Assembly (NCBI RefSeq): GCF_000708265.2 | Contig: NZ_JCKI01000008.1 | Span: forward strand, 186,001-250,000 | Source: Pedobacter sp. R20-19 | Lineage (GTDB): Bacteria; Bacteroidota; Bacteroidia; Sphingobacteriales; Sphingobacteriaceae | Direction of reading: 5' to 3' | DNA: 64,000 nt | In this document: positions 1 to 8,405 of the stretch, piece after piece | Layout of the letters: each line of letters starts with the position of its first letter | Position numbering within the stretch: position 1 is the stretch's first letter | The notes under the pieces: model-generated | What the model saw: the letters and a program-made list of their open reading frames with translations, nothing else | What the model was told of the DNA's origin: nothing | The model's database searches: none | Program-made: the position numbers and the translations under genes

Positions 1-48
1 AACAAAAAGTCTGAAAAGAAAAACTAAATAAAACCTTAATAAAATTTA

Positions 49-768
49 ATGATGAGAAAGCTAATGATTTTAGCCCTAATGGGCATCGCCATGTTTGTTA
101 ATGCTGTAAAGGCACAGAAAATTTATGATTTTGTATCTGTAGAGAAGCAACCAATTTTTCCTGGTGGTATTGCAAAATTTTATGAATACCTCGGTAAGGA
201 AATTAAATATCCGGAGGTAGCAAAAAAGAATAAAACACAGGGAAAGGTATTTGTAAGCTTTACTGTTGAGCAGAATGGAAAATTAAGTAATGTTAATGTA
301 ACTAAAGGCCTGTCTGCAGAAACTGATGCGGAGGCACTTAGAGTACTTAAAAACTCCCCTAACTGGAACCCCGGCATATTAAATGGTAAGCCAGTAAGGG
401 TAAAGTATAATATTAACGTTAATTTTAATCTCTCAACAAAAACAGAGAAAATGACAGCGGTTAAATCTGGCATACAACCAGAATATCCAGGAGGCACAAG
501 TAAACTTTATAGTTATTTGGCAAAGCATATTAAATATCCTGCTCAGGCCAAAAAAGATAAAGTAAAAGGGAAAGTATTTTTAGCTTTTAATGTAGAACAG
601 GACGGCACATTATCAGATTTGCAGGTTACAAAGGGGCTCTCAAAGGAAACCGATGCAGAAGCCTTAAGAGTCATGCAATCTGCTCCAAGATGGAATCCTG
701 CGATTGATGCAGATGGTCATCCAGTTAAAGTTAAATACCAAATGGCGATCAACTTTACCATGATTTAA
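49..768 (+). CDS. Secreted protein with two tandem TonB C-terminal domains
   Basis: A 239-aa protein with a cleavable-looking signal peptide (residues 1-22, ending in a KAQ site) followed by two homologous copies of the TonB C-terminal fold, about residues 35-129 and 144-239. Each copy opens with a P-x-(F/Y)-PGG motif and holds the family's KYP, GKVF and W-NP landmarks. Known TonB proteins deliver proton-motive energy to outer-membrane receptors through this domain, but they carry an inner-membrane anchor and a proline-rich spacer, and neither is visible here. I infer a periplasmic TonB-C-domain protein rather than a true energy transducer. It is followed at once by a strong hairpin terminator. 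Its partner is unknown. Confidence 0.85.
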   Translation: MMRKLMILALMGIAMFVNAVKAQKIYDFVSVEKQPIFPGGIAKFYEYLGKEIKYPEVAKKNKTQGKVFVSFTVEQNGKLSNVNVTKGLSAETDAEALRVLKNSPNWNPGILNGKPVRVKYNINVNFNLSTKTEKMTAVKSGIQPEYPGGTSKLYSYLAKHIKYPAQAKKDKVKGKVFLAFNVEQDGTLSDLQVTKGLSKETDAEALRVMQSAPRWNPAIDADGHPVKVKYQMAINFTMI

Positions 769-782
769 TTAGATCCAATTTA

Positions 783-827
783 AAAACACAAAAGCCCTGC
801 TAAAAAATAGCCGGGCTTTTGTGTTTT
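783..827 (+). terminator. Intrinsic terminator after the TonB-C protein
   Basis: Twenty-base arms at 783-802 and 808-827 pair with a single mismatch around a five-A loop. The hairpin lies 15 bases after the stop codon and its 3' arm ends in a T-rich stretch. Confidence 0.85.
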
Positions 828-996
828 CTCTCCTGTCTCGGAAGTTTAAATCTATAAATTTTTTAGGGTTTATACAAACTTTACAGAATATAATTTTTAA
901 TAGTAAAATTTTTAATATGCTAACATAGAATTATTTACGTTTTACAAACTTATATTTTGTTGCATTTGATTTCAAAAGCATTCAGCTAAAACTAAA

Positions 997-1021
997 AAGC
1001 CCCAAACTAGGTTTGAGGCTT
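997..1021 (-). terminator. Terminator of the sdhCAB operon
   Basis: Arms 997-1007 and 1011-1021 pair over 11 bases with one wobble. On the minus strand the hairpin is followed by a run of T, as expected for a terminator after sdhB. Confidence 0.75.
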
Positions 1022-1057
1022 AAGATTCAACTTTTCAGCTGAATGCACAGTATATTT

Positions 1058-1828
1058 TTAAACTGTTTCTTCCGAAACAAATTTTGCACTGGCAAAGTCG
1101 CGATTCATGCGTGCTATATTTTCCAGAGAAATCCCTTTAGGACATTCCGCCTCGCAAGCACCCGTATTGGTACAGTTACCAAAACCTTCAGCATCCATTT
1201 GTGCAACCATGCTTTGTACACGACGATAGCGCTCTGGCTGACCTTGTGGTAATAACGCCAATTGAGAAATCTTAGCGGATACAAATAGCATTGCTGAAGC
1301 ATTCTTACAAGTGGCCACACAAGCACCACAACCAATGCACGCCGCAGCCTCAAATGCTGCATCAGCCTGCATTTTCGGAATTGGAAGGTTGTTGGCATCC
1401 TGCGCATTACCAGTATTCACAGAAATGAAGCCACCTGCTGCAATAACCCTATCAAATGCAGAACGATCTACAGTTAGATCTTTTACTACCGGAAAAGCAG
1501 CTGCTCTCCATGGCTCTACCACAATAGTATCACCATCTTTAAAAGAACGCATGTGTAACTGGCAAGTGGTAACTAGGTCTTTCGGTCCGTGAGGGCGGCC
1601 ATTAATGAACATGGAGCACATACCACAAATACCTTCACGGCAATCATGATCAAATACCACTGGTTCTTCACCTTTCGTAATCAGATCTTCGTTTAACACA
1701 TCGAACATCTCCAAGAAAGACATATCTGGTGATATACCAGCTAGTTTATAATCTACCAAAGCACCTTTGGTATTGTTATTTTTTTGACGCCAAACTTTTA
1801 GCGTTAAGTTCATATTTCCTGTACTCAT
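1058..1828 (-). CDS. sdhB: Succinate dehydrogenase/fumarate reductase iron-sulfur subunit
   Basis: A 256-aa iron-sulfur subunit that carries electrons between the flavoprotein and the membrane quinone site of complex II. The N-terminal [2Fe-2S] ferredoxin domain shows the CREGICGMC cluster. The C-terminal half has the CIGCGAC motif and a second cysteine set ending in CEAECPKG, which in this family hold the [4Fe-4S] and [3Fe-4S] clusters. It is the last gene of a minus-strand unit sdhC-sdhA-sdhB. The 93-base gap to sdhA is unusually wide for this operon and is filled with short repeated words. Length and order match the type B enzymes of Bacteroidota, which may run in either direction. The start is followed by a second Met at residue 6, so a slightly shorter product is possible. 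Confidence 0.95.
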   Translation of the reverse strand: MSTGNMNLTLKVWRQKNNNTKGALVDYKLAGISPDMSFLEMFDVLNEDLITKGEEPVVFDHDCREGICGMCSMFINGRPHGPKDLVTTCQLHMRSFKDGDTIVVEPWRAAAFPVVKDLTVDRSAFDRVIAAGGFISVNTGNAQDANNLPIPKMQADAAFEAAACIGCGACVATCKNASAMLFVSAKISQLALLPQGQPERYRRVQSMVAQMDAEGFGNCTNTGACEAECPKGISLENIARMNRDFASAKFVSEETV

Positions 1829-1840
1829 GATATTGAGATT

Positions 1841-1921
1841 TTGGACATCAGACAGGAGAAATTAGATTTGAGATTTGAGACATTATTGCCCTTCTCACAT
1901 CTTACATCTCACATCTCATAT
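1841..1921. repeat. Low-complexity word repeat inside the sdh operon
   Basis: The gap between sdhA and sdhB holds two copies of the word AGATTTGAG and, downstream, the roughly complementary words ACATCTCACATCTC, so the RNA could fold into a loose hairpin. No reading frame is credible. Confidence 0.5.
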
Positions 1922-3901
1922 CTATTTATAACTTCTTTGTGCTACTTTAATATTTTCAAACTTCAATTCTTCTTTGTGAAGTTCGAAGTTTACACCTTCT
2001 TTAAATTCCCATGCTGCAACATATGCAAAGCCTTCATCATCCCTTAAGGCTTCACCTTCTTCCGTTTGATATTCTTCACGGAAGTGACCGCCACAACTTT
2101 CATTACGGTTTAAAGCATCGATACACATTAACTCACCTAATTCAATGAAATCGGCTACGCGACCAGCTTTCTCCAGTTCAGGGTTTAATTCTTCAGCAAT
2201 TCCGGGTACCCGAACATTACTCCAGAACTCAGCACGTAAGGCCCTTATTTCTTCTATAGCTTCTTTTAAACCCTTCTCATTACGGGCCATACCACATTTT
2301 TCCCACATAATGTGACCTAAACGCTTATGGAAATGATCTACAGATTTAGTACCTTTTATATTAATCAAGGTATTTAATATGCCTTTTGCTCTTTCCTCTG
2401 CCTCTACAAATGCAGGATGATCCGTTGGAATGGCTTTTACTGAAATTTCTTTTGATAAATAAGCACCAATAGTATAAGGAAGAACGAAATAACCATCAGC
2501 CAAACCTTGCATCAAAGCAGATGCACCTAAGCGGTTTGCACCGTGATCAGAGAAGTTCGCCTCACCTGTACAATATAAACCAGGAACAGATGTCATTAAG
2601 TTATAATCCACCCATAGTCCACCCATAGTATAGTGTACTGCCGGATAAATCCGCATTGGTGTTTCATAAGGATTTTCGCCTGTGATTTGCGCATACATAT
2701 CAAACAGGTTTCCGTATTTTGCTTTAATTACCTCAGTACCTAAGCGCATACAAGTTTCTTTATCCGGATTGTGAATACCTGATTTAGAGGCTTCAATTTT
2801 ACCGTAACGTTCTGTATTTGCTTTGAAATCAAGATATACCGCTAATTTAGAAGCTCCTACGCCATAACCAGCATCACAACGTTCTTTTGCAGCACGTGAG
2901 GCCACATCACGAGGAACCAGGTTACCAAAAGCAGGGTAACGACGCTCTAAATAATAATCTCTTTCATCTTCAGGAATTTCTGAAGCTTTACGGTTATCAT
3001 CTTTCTTTTTCGGAACCCAGATCCGTCCATCATTACGTAATGATTCAGACATTAGGGTTAGTTTAGACTGGTGATCTCCGGAAACCGGAATACAAGTCGG
3101 GTGAATTTGCGTATAGCAAGGGTTTGCAAAGTAAGCACCTTGTTTATGTGCCTTCCATGCTGCTGTAACATTACTTCCCATGGCATTGGTAGAAAGGTAA
3201 AATACGTTTCCATAACCACCTGTACCTAATACTACTGCATGACCAAAGTGACGTTCAATTTCGCCAGTAATTAAATTGCGGGCAATAATACCACGTGCTT
3301 TACCATCAATTTTTACCACCTCTAGCATTTCATGGCGGGTATACATCTCTACTTTACCCATGCCAATCTGGCGTTCTAAAGCAGAATATGCACCTAATAA
3401 TAATTGCTGACCTGTTTGGCCGGCTGCGTAAAAAGTACGTTGTACCTGAGTACCACCAAATGAACGGTTATCTAACAGGCCACCATATTCACGTGCTAAT
3501 GGCACACCCTGAGCCACACATTGATCTATAATGTTGGCACTTACTTCTGCCAAACGATGCACATTGGCTTCGCGGGCACGATAGTCACCACCTTTAATGG
3601 TATCATAGAAAAGACGGTAAACACTATCACCATCATTTTGATAATTTTTTGCTGCATTAATTCCACCCTGAGCTGCAATAGAGTGCGCTCTACGAGGAGA
3701 ATCCTGAAAACAAAAACATTTTACTTTATAACCCATTTCAGCTAAGGTAGCTGCTGCAGAGGCACCTGCCAAACCTGAACCTACTATAATTACTTCAATC
3801 GTTCTTTTGTTCGATGGGTTAACCAAAGGCACAGAAGACTTATATTTAGTCCATTTATTGGTTAATTCACCTTCTGGAATATTTGAATTAATATCTGACA
3901 T
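1922..3901 (-). CDS. sdhA: Succinate dehydrogenase/fumarate reductase flavoprotein subunit
   Basis: A 659-aa catalytic flavoprotein that interconverts succinate and fumarate. The N-terminal dinucleotide-binding motif GSGLAGASAA is visible near residue 41, followed by R-A-H-S-I-A-A-Q-G-G, whose His is the usual covalent FAD attachment site in complex II. The substrate-domain HPT and the CTGEANFSDHGANRLG region are also present. It sits 19 bases after sdhC and before sdhB on the minus strand. The length is slightly above that of many homologues (about 600-640 aa) because of a short polar N-terminal extension. Whether it acts as dehydrogenase or fumarate reductase cannot be decided from sequence alone. 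Confidence 0.95.
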   Translation of the reverse strand: MSDINSNIPEGELTNKWTKYKSSVPLVNPSNKRTIEVIIVGSGLAGASAAATLAEMGYKVKCFCFQDSPRRAHSIAAQGGINAAKNYQNDGDSVYRLFYDTIKGGDYRAREANVHRLAEVSANIIDQCVAQGVPLAREYGGLLDNRSFGGTQVQRTFYAAGQTGQQLLLGAYSALERQIGMGKVEMYTRHEMLEVVKIDGKARGIIARNLITGEIERHFGHAVVLGTGGYGNVFYLSTNAMGSNVTAAWKAHKQGAYFANPCYTQIHPTCIPVSGDHQSKLTLMSESLRNDGRIWVPKKKDDNRKASEIPEDERDYYLERRYPAFGNLVPRDVASRAAKERCDAGYGVGASKLAVYLDFKANTERYGKIEASKSGIHNPDKETCMRLGTEVIKAKYGNLFDMYAQITGENPYETPMRIYPAVHYTMGGLWVDYNLMTSVPGLYCTGEANFSDHGANRLGASALMQGLADGYFVLPYTIGAYLSKEISVKAIPTDHPAFVEAEERAKGILNTLINIKGTKSVDHFHKRLGHIMWEKCGMARNEKGLKEAIEEIRALRAEFWSNVRVPGIAEELNPELEKAGRVADFIELGELMCIDALNRNESCGGHFREEYQTEEGEALRDDEGFAYVAAWEFKEGVNFELHKEELKFENIKVAQRSYK

Positions 3902-3920
3902 ATCTCTTTTGTGCTAAAAA

Positions 3921-4601
3921 CTAATTAATTAAACCGGTATAAACTGCTATTGGCATCAATGCGAAAACGATCGAAATGATAATTGAGTACCAAACACTAG
4001 CTCCCTTAATTATTCCATTATATTTTGAATGATTCCAACCCATTGTTTGGAAAGCAGAAGCAAAACCATGTAATAAATGATAACATAATGAAATCATTAG
4101 TAATACGTAAGCTGCAACTCTAACAGGATCCTGAAATTTTTCCCTCATCACCGCATACAAATCTTCATGTCCGTTAGCATCAACAGTTGGAATACCTGTA
4201 AAGCGAGATACTACCCAAAAGTCTTTTAAGTGAATTACCAAGAAGATCAGTAATAGGGTACCTAATAAGCCCATGGAACGGCTGTACCACTTACTGTTCG
4301 CACTACCATTATAAACTGCATAAGTTTGTGGCCTTGCTTTTTTATTCTGAATAGTTAGGTTTATAGCTTGGTAAATGTGTACCAATAACCCTAAAAACAA
4401 AATGTATTCACCAGCCCTGATGATCCAGTTGGTTGCCATAAAATGAGCTCCAACATTGAATGTTAAACCATTATCATCAAGAAAAATTAACGAGTTAATA
4501 CCCGCATGTACTATTAAAAAGAGTATCAGGAATATTCCTGTAACACCCATCACGTATTTTCTTCCTATTGATGAAGAAAGTGCATTTCCAAAACCGCTCA
4601 T
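3921..4601 (-). CDS. sdhC: Succinate dehydrogenase cytochrome b subunit
   Basis: A 226-aa membrane protein with about five hydrophobic helices and several histidines placed for two b-type hemes, as in the single-anchor cytochrome b558 of type B complex II (Bacillus and Wolinella type). It anchors the SdhAB dimer and carries the quinone site. As the first gene of the operon it lies downstream of a -7 element (rc of 4631-4638, reading TACTTTTG). No good -33 element was found at the expected distance. No separate SdhD is present, which agrees with the type B architecture. Confidence 0.92.
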   Translation of the reverse strand: MSGFGNALSSSIGRKYVMGVTGIFLILFLIVHAGINSLIFLDDNGLTFNVGAHFMATNWIIRAGEYILFLGLLVHIYQAINLTIQNKKARPQTYAVYNGSANSKWYSRSMGLLGTLLLIFLVIHLKDFWVVSRFTGIPTVDANGHEDLYAVMREKFQDPVRVAAYVLLMISLCYHLLHGFASAFQTMGWNHSKYNGIIKGASVWYSIIISIVFALMPIAVYTGLIN

Positions 4602-4630
4602 TTGATTAGGATTTATATCTAAATTTCTTG

Positions 4631-4638
4631 CAAAAGTA
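4631..4638 (-). promoter_or_regulatory. Candidate -7 element of sdhCAB
   Basis: The minus strand reads TACTTTTG, a full match to the Bacteroidota TAnnTTTG element, about 30 bases before the sdhC start. A -33 TTG at 19-20 bases is not seen. Confidence 0.45.
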
Positions 4639-4910
4639 TCTAATTATGAGTTTAATTTATAAACGATTATGACAAAACGGCGATAAAACATTTATTTAGA
4701 AACATTCTAAGTCAGAAACGAAAGAAATTGAAAGATTTTGCTTTAATCTAAATTTAGGAGGTATCAAAAGTGAATTGGAACATAAGATTTTTTTAATGGT
4801 TCAAAAAGGTATTAATGAAATAATAGGGTGCAATAAAAGGTTAAGCGTTAAGTACAATAAGATCAACACCATTTAATTAGCATGCTAACTAACATAATTT
4901 TTAAAACTTA

Positions 4911-5233
4911 ATGTATCAACGGTTCAAAAACAATAATAGAAAAGGAGGTAAAGTATTTTATGATATCATTGGCTGCGTCATTCGCGTACACAAGCACCGG
5001 GAAATAGCCTATAAGAAAGTGTTTATGAAAAATGCCTGAGCTATGAATTAGAGAAAATGAATATTAGGTTATTAGCAAGCAATTTTTCCAGTCGAATATG
5101 ACGACTTATTCATAGACGTAGGATTATGAATGGACTTAATTGGTAGATAATAATATTATCACCGTGGAACTTAAAACTGTTGAACATACAACATCTTAAA
5201 GGATGAGCACTTACACCATCCAAATATTTAGGC
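4911..5233 (+). pseudogene. Decayed GxxExxY (PDDEXK_3-like) protein gene
   Basis: Three reading frames in succession spell pieces of the GxxExxY family. Frame one (ATG 4911, stop 5037-5039) gives IIGCVIRVHKH. A second frame gives VYEKCLSYELEKMNIR. A third gives FPVEYDDLFIDVG, then a stop, MDLIG, and after another shift TVELKTVEHT. The order and spacing match intact family members, so the gene has been broken by at least three frameshifts and in-frame stops. The diagnostic G-x-x-E-x-x-Y motif itself is lost. Intact members are small proteins of unclear role with a nuclease-like fold. The pseudogene ends just before the csp terminator. Confidence 0.75.
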
Positions 5234-5239
5234 ACAAAA

Positions 5240-5265
5240 AAAGTCCCGATTTGCATCGGGACTTT
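5240..5265 (-). terminator. Terminator of the cold-shock gene
   Basis: Eleven-base perfect arms around a four-base loop, followed on the minus strand by eight T. It lies 25 bases after the csp stop codon. Confidence 0.9.
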
Positions 5266-5290
5266 CAACGATTTATGTGTTCGAGTTTTC

Positions 5291-5482
5291 TTAAGCTACT
5301 TTTACATTTACCGCGTTAAGGCCTTTTCTACCTTCTTCTACATCGTAGTTTACGGTATCATTCTCACGAATGTTGTCAATTAAGCCTGAAGCATGAACAA
5401 AAATTTCGGCATCGCCATTAGATGGAGTGATAAATCCGAAACCTTTAGTTTCATTAAAAAATTTTACTGTTCCTTGTTGCAT
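5291..5482 (-). CDS. Cold-shock domain protein
   Basis: A 63-aa single cold-shock domain with the RNP1-like motif KGFGFI (residues 13-18) and the RNP2-like motif EIFVHASGL. These five-stranded OB-fold proteins bind single-stranded nucleic acid and act as RNA chaperones. The length is normal for a stand-alone CSD protein. It forms a monocistronic unit with its own promoter (5505-5535) and terminator (5240-5265). Several csp paralogues usually occur in one genome, so no specific cspA, B or C name is given. Confidence 0.93.
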   Translation of the reverse strand: MQQGTVKFFNETKGFGFITPSNGDAEIFVHASGLIDNIRENDTVNYDVEEGRKGLNAVNVKVA

Positions 5483-5504
5483 TATATTGTATTTTAATTT
5501 GCAC

Positions 5505-5535
5505 CAAAGATAGGCTTAAATACCTATAAACCAAT
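5505..5535 (-). promoter_or_regulatory. Promoter of the cold-shock gene
   Basis: On the minus strand ATTG (5532-5535), 19 bases, then TATCTTTG (5505-5512). The -7 element is a full match and the -33 keeps the TTG core. The leader would be about 15 bases. Confidence 0.7.
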
Positions 5536-5774
5536 TTTTTATTTTAAAACAATAAAATTGGTTTGAAAATACTGGCTGATTGGCCGTTAAACGCTATTTA
5601 TTTGATGAATTAAATTCAGAAATACTTTCAAAATCCGGAAATTAGATCATATTTTGAGCACTAAATCATAATCCTCAGGCTATAATGTGCCTAAAATTGT
5701 TCTTTATTAATGATGCTTAATCGCTTTAGTCAGTCGATATATGATATGTCTATTACTCACCAGAGATACAATCA

Positions 5775-6278
5775 TTAAGCAAGTTTTAAGTTTTTATCAT
5801 AATTTACGACTAAATCATCTGTCAGTTTAACCATAAATATTTCATTAAAACTATCTTTTGAATGATAACTTAGAATTAAATAGTCGTCGATAGTTTTATG
5901 CAAAATCATTTTCGGACTTGTATAGGTTATCTCCACAACGTGAGCGGCCTTATTCAATAGGTCTGAGGAAAGGATATGAAGTTCAGCCCAATCGAAAAGA
6001 ATTGATTGCCCTTGCAAATCAATCAAGTCAGGCATTTTATTTTTTAAAGAAATCAATATATCCATTACAGATGATTCCAGTTTTTGATGCAAAGAATAGG
6101 CTTTCGCATTTTCTTTCAACATTTGAGAAAAGGTATGTGAACTTTTACCCTGGTTATAAGGCTTAGACTTTTTTTGAAATTCGCGATAGGTACTGTGAAA
6201 TATGTTTCGTTCAAAATCCGTTCTGCACATGAAGTTAATGTATTGTTTTGAACTGAGGTTAACGTAAGCTAAAGCCAT
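5775..6278 (-). CDS. Hypothetical protein
   Basis: A 167-aa soluble protein that I do not recognise. It has no signal peptide or membrane helix. The first half is basic with many Ser, Lys and Tyr; the second half reads as an alpha/beta domain with several hydrophobic strands (for example DDYLILSYHS and EIFMVKLTDDLVVNY). It stands alone, with about 290 and 195 bases of empty DNA on its two sides. No RBS or promoter match was clear, so it could be a lineage-specific gene or an over-called frame, but its codon use looks normal. Confidence 0.55.
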   Translation of the reverse strand: MALAYVNLSSKQYINFMCRTDFERNIFHSTYREFQKKSKPYNQGKSSHTFSQMLKENAKAYSLHQKLESSVMDILISLKNKMPDLIDLQGQSILFDWAELHILSSDLLNKAAHVVEITYTSPKMILHKTIDDYLILSYHSKDSFNEIFMVKLTDDLVVNYDKNLKLA

Positions 6279-6473
6279 ATAACTGTTTTATTATTGATCC
6301 AAATACGAATAATTGACTATTAAGTTCACCTTTACTAGCCAATCGATAAACGATTAAATAACACGCATATTATAAACATGCGGTTAACATCGTTTTTAAT
6401 TAAAACGTTCAATCTTGGCAATTCGCTTCAATAACAGAAAAATTAAATAGATGCTGTAACAGTCAGCTAATTA

Positions 6474-7373
6474 TTATCCATTAATGAAGTGATCTGCAAA
6501 ACGATAAATATTAAAATCTGCTTGTTTTAACGCCTTCTGAATATCCTTTATAAGCTTCTTTTTGTCAACATTACGCATTTTATTGTTTTGAATCAGCTTC
6601 CAGGCCTTCTCGGCAAAAAGAAATTCCTGTCGATGACTGGTATTGAAAATTGGTTCCATAATCCAGCGCCCTAACTCATCAATGCCTATATCTTTATCTG
6701 CTACTGTTTTTAAAACCGGAATTAATTTCACCCCTTGATGAACCATTTTTTTTAGATTATTAGCAAAAGTATCGGCCCCTTCACGATCGGCTTTGTTCAC
6801 AACAAAACAGTCAGCAATTTCCATCAATCCTGATTTAATATGCTGAACATCATCTCCTGATTCGGGAACTAAAACTACAATCGTTTTGTCGGCTAAACCA
6901 GCAATTTCCACTTCAGATTGCCCAACACCTACTGTTTCAATCAGAATAAGATCAAAATTTGATGCCTTTAAAACATCCACCATTTCAATTGTTTTTGCAG
7001 AAATGCCACCTAATGCACCTCTAGTAGCTAAAGATCTTATAAAAACATTAGGATTATTAAACTGTCCGGCCATCCTGATTCGGTCGCCAAGTAACGAACC
7101 AAAATTAAATGGAGAGGTTGGATCAATCGCCAGAATGGCAATTCTTTTATTTTTAAGGGTAAAAAAATTCGTTATGGCATTTACCAGTGTACTTTTTCCT
7201 GCGCCAGGGGGGCCTGTAATACCAATAACGGGAGTTCCTGAACGACTATCCAGATTTTTGAGAATAGAATCCGCTGGCGAAACATCATTTTCAACAAGCG
7301 TTAATGTCCGGGCTAAAACCCTGTAATTACCTTGTTTAACTTCGCTTAAAATGGATAGAGGGGTATTATTCAT
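6474..7373 (-). CDS. meaB: Methylmalonyl-CoA mutase-associated GTPase MeaB (ArgK/LAO ATPase family)
   Basis: A 299-aa G3E-family P-loop GTPase. The Walker A motif GPPGAGKST lies near residue 56. The switch-region ETVGVGQSE, the NKAD motif (base recognition) and conserved DPTSPF are all visible. MeaB protects and reloads adenosylcobalamin-dependent methylmalonyl-CoA mutase and was formerly annotated as an arginine-transport ATPase. An upstream in-frame ATG at 7424 would add 17 hydrophobic residues that are not part of the family, so the Met before NNTPLSI (7373) is preferred. The mutase genes are not in this window. Confidence 0.9.
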   Translation of the reverse strand: MNNTPLSILSEVKQGNYRVLARTLTLVENDVSPADSILKNLDSRSGTPVIGITGPPGAGKSTLVNAITNFFTLKNKRIAILAIDPTSPFNFGSLLGDRIRMAGQFNNPNVFIRSLATRGALGGISAKTIEMVDVLKASNFDLILIETVGVGQSEVEIAGLADKTIVVLVPESGDDVQHIKSGLMEIADCFVVNKADREGADTFANNLKKMVHQGVKLIPVLKTVADKDIGIDELGRWIMEPIFNTSHRQEFLFAEKAWKLIQNNKMRNVDKKKLIKDIQKALKQADFNIYRFADHFING

Positions 7374-7526
7374 CAATAAAACTATCTTTGTACAAATTAA
7401 CAAAATAATACCAACCAAGCGCAAAACAATGTAGACAGAATGAAACCATTATGATTTACCAGAACCTATAGGGAAATTATAAACAAATCATGATCACATC
7501 ATTACCGTTAAAACATATTTAAACCG

Positions 7527-8405
7527 ATGAAAGTTACCGGCTTTACCTTCTTAAGAAATGCAGTTGCTAATGATTATCCGGCAAAGGAAGCCATACTTTC
7601 AGTTCTCCCTTTATGTGATGAATTTATAGTGGCATTGGGTAATTGTACTGATGAAACAGCCTATTTAATTAAGAGCATTGACTCAAAAAAGATCATCATT
7701 ATTGATACCATTTGGGATGAATCCATCCGTGAGGGGGGACGTGTTTTTGCTGATGAAACCAATAAGGCACTGGCAGCAATTTCAAAAGATACGGATTGGA
7801 TGATTTATATTCAAGGTGATGAAGCTATCCACGAAGACTATCTTCCACTGATTAAAAAGGAGATGGAACTGGAGCTCAAGAATAATCGGGTTGAGGCCCT
7901 GCTATTAAAATATAAACATTTTTATGCCTCTTATGATTACCTAGCAGAATCAAGACGATGGTACAGAAGGGAAGTTAGAATCTTAAAAAATTTACCAGGG
8001 ATTCATTCTTATCGGGATGCACAAGGGTTTAGAATTAACAACAGGAAATTGAATGTTAAATTAATTGATGCCTATATTTATCATTATGGTTGGGTAAAAC
8101 CACCAAAAGGTTTACAGGGAAAAGTTCGAAATTTTAATCAATTCTATCAGACAGAAGAATGGATTGAACAAAATTATCCCATTCAGGAAACGTTTGATAT
8201 GCATAATGCAGATCGGTTAGTGCATTTTAAAGGCACACACCCTAAAGTGATGGAACAGAGAATTGCTGCTGCGAACTGGAAATTTGATCAGGATTTAACC
8301 AAAGTAACCCCAGAAATGAATTTCAGAAGAAAGCTCTTGCAAAAAATTGAAGATTTGACAGGGCTGCGTATTTTTGAATATCGTAATTATAAAATTGTGA
8401 AGTAA
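7527..8405 (+). CDS. Family 2 glycosyltransferase
   Basis: A 292-aa GT2-like protein that opens with the KVTGFTFLRNA signature typical of Bacteroidota GT2 enzymes. A nucleotide-sugar binding region with IYIQGDEAIHED lies near residues 92-103, where the Asp/Glu pair would coordinate the metal. It is the first gene of the surface-polysaccharide cluster; its TAA is directly followed by the ATG of the next gene, so the two are probably translationally coupled. The sugar donor and acceptor cannot be told from sequence. The probable job is transfer of a sugar in LPS core, O-antigen or another surface glycan. Confidence 0.85.
   Translation: MKVTGFTFLRNAVANDYPAKEAILSVLPLCDEFIVALGNCTDETAYLIKSIDSKKIIIIDTIWDESIREGGRVFADETNKALAAISKDTDWMIYIQGDEAIHEDYLPLIKKEMELELKNNRVEALLLKYKHFYASYDYLAESRRWYRREVRILKNLPGIHSYRDAQGFRINNRKLNVKLIDAYIYHYGWVKPPKGLQGKVRNFNQFYQTEEWIEQNYPIQETFDMHNADRLVHFKGTHPKVMEQRIAAANWKFDQDLTKVTPEMNFRRKLLQKIEDLTGLRIFEYRNYKIVK

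Noticed and set aside
1..48. End of a gene entering from the left edge
   Set aside because: One frame gives a short Lys-rich tail ending at base 27, but it is too short to support any call.
7374..7424. Upstream ATG for meaB
   Set aside because: It adds 17 hydrophobic residues not known in this soluble GTPase family.
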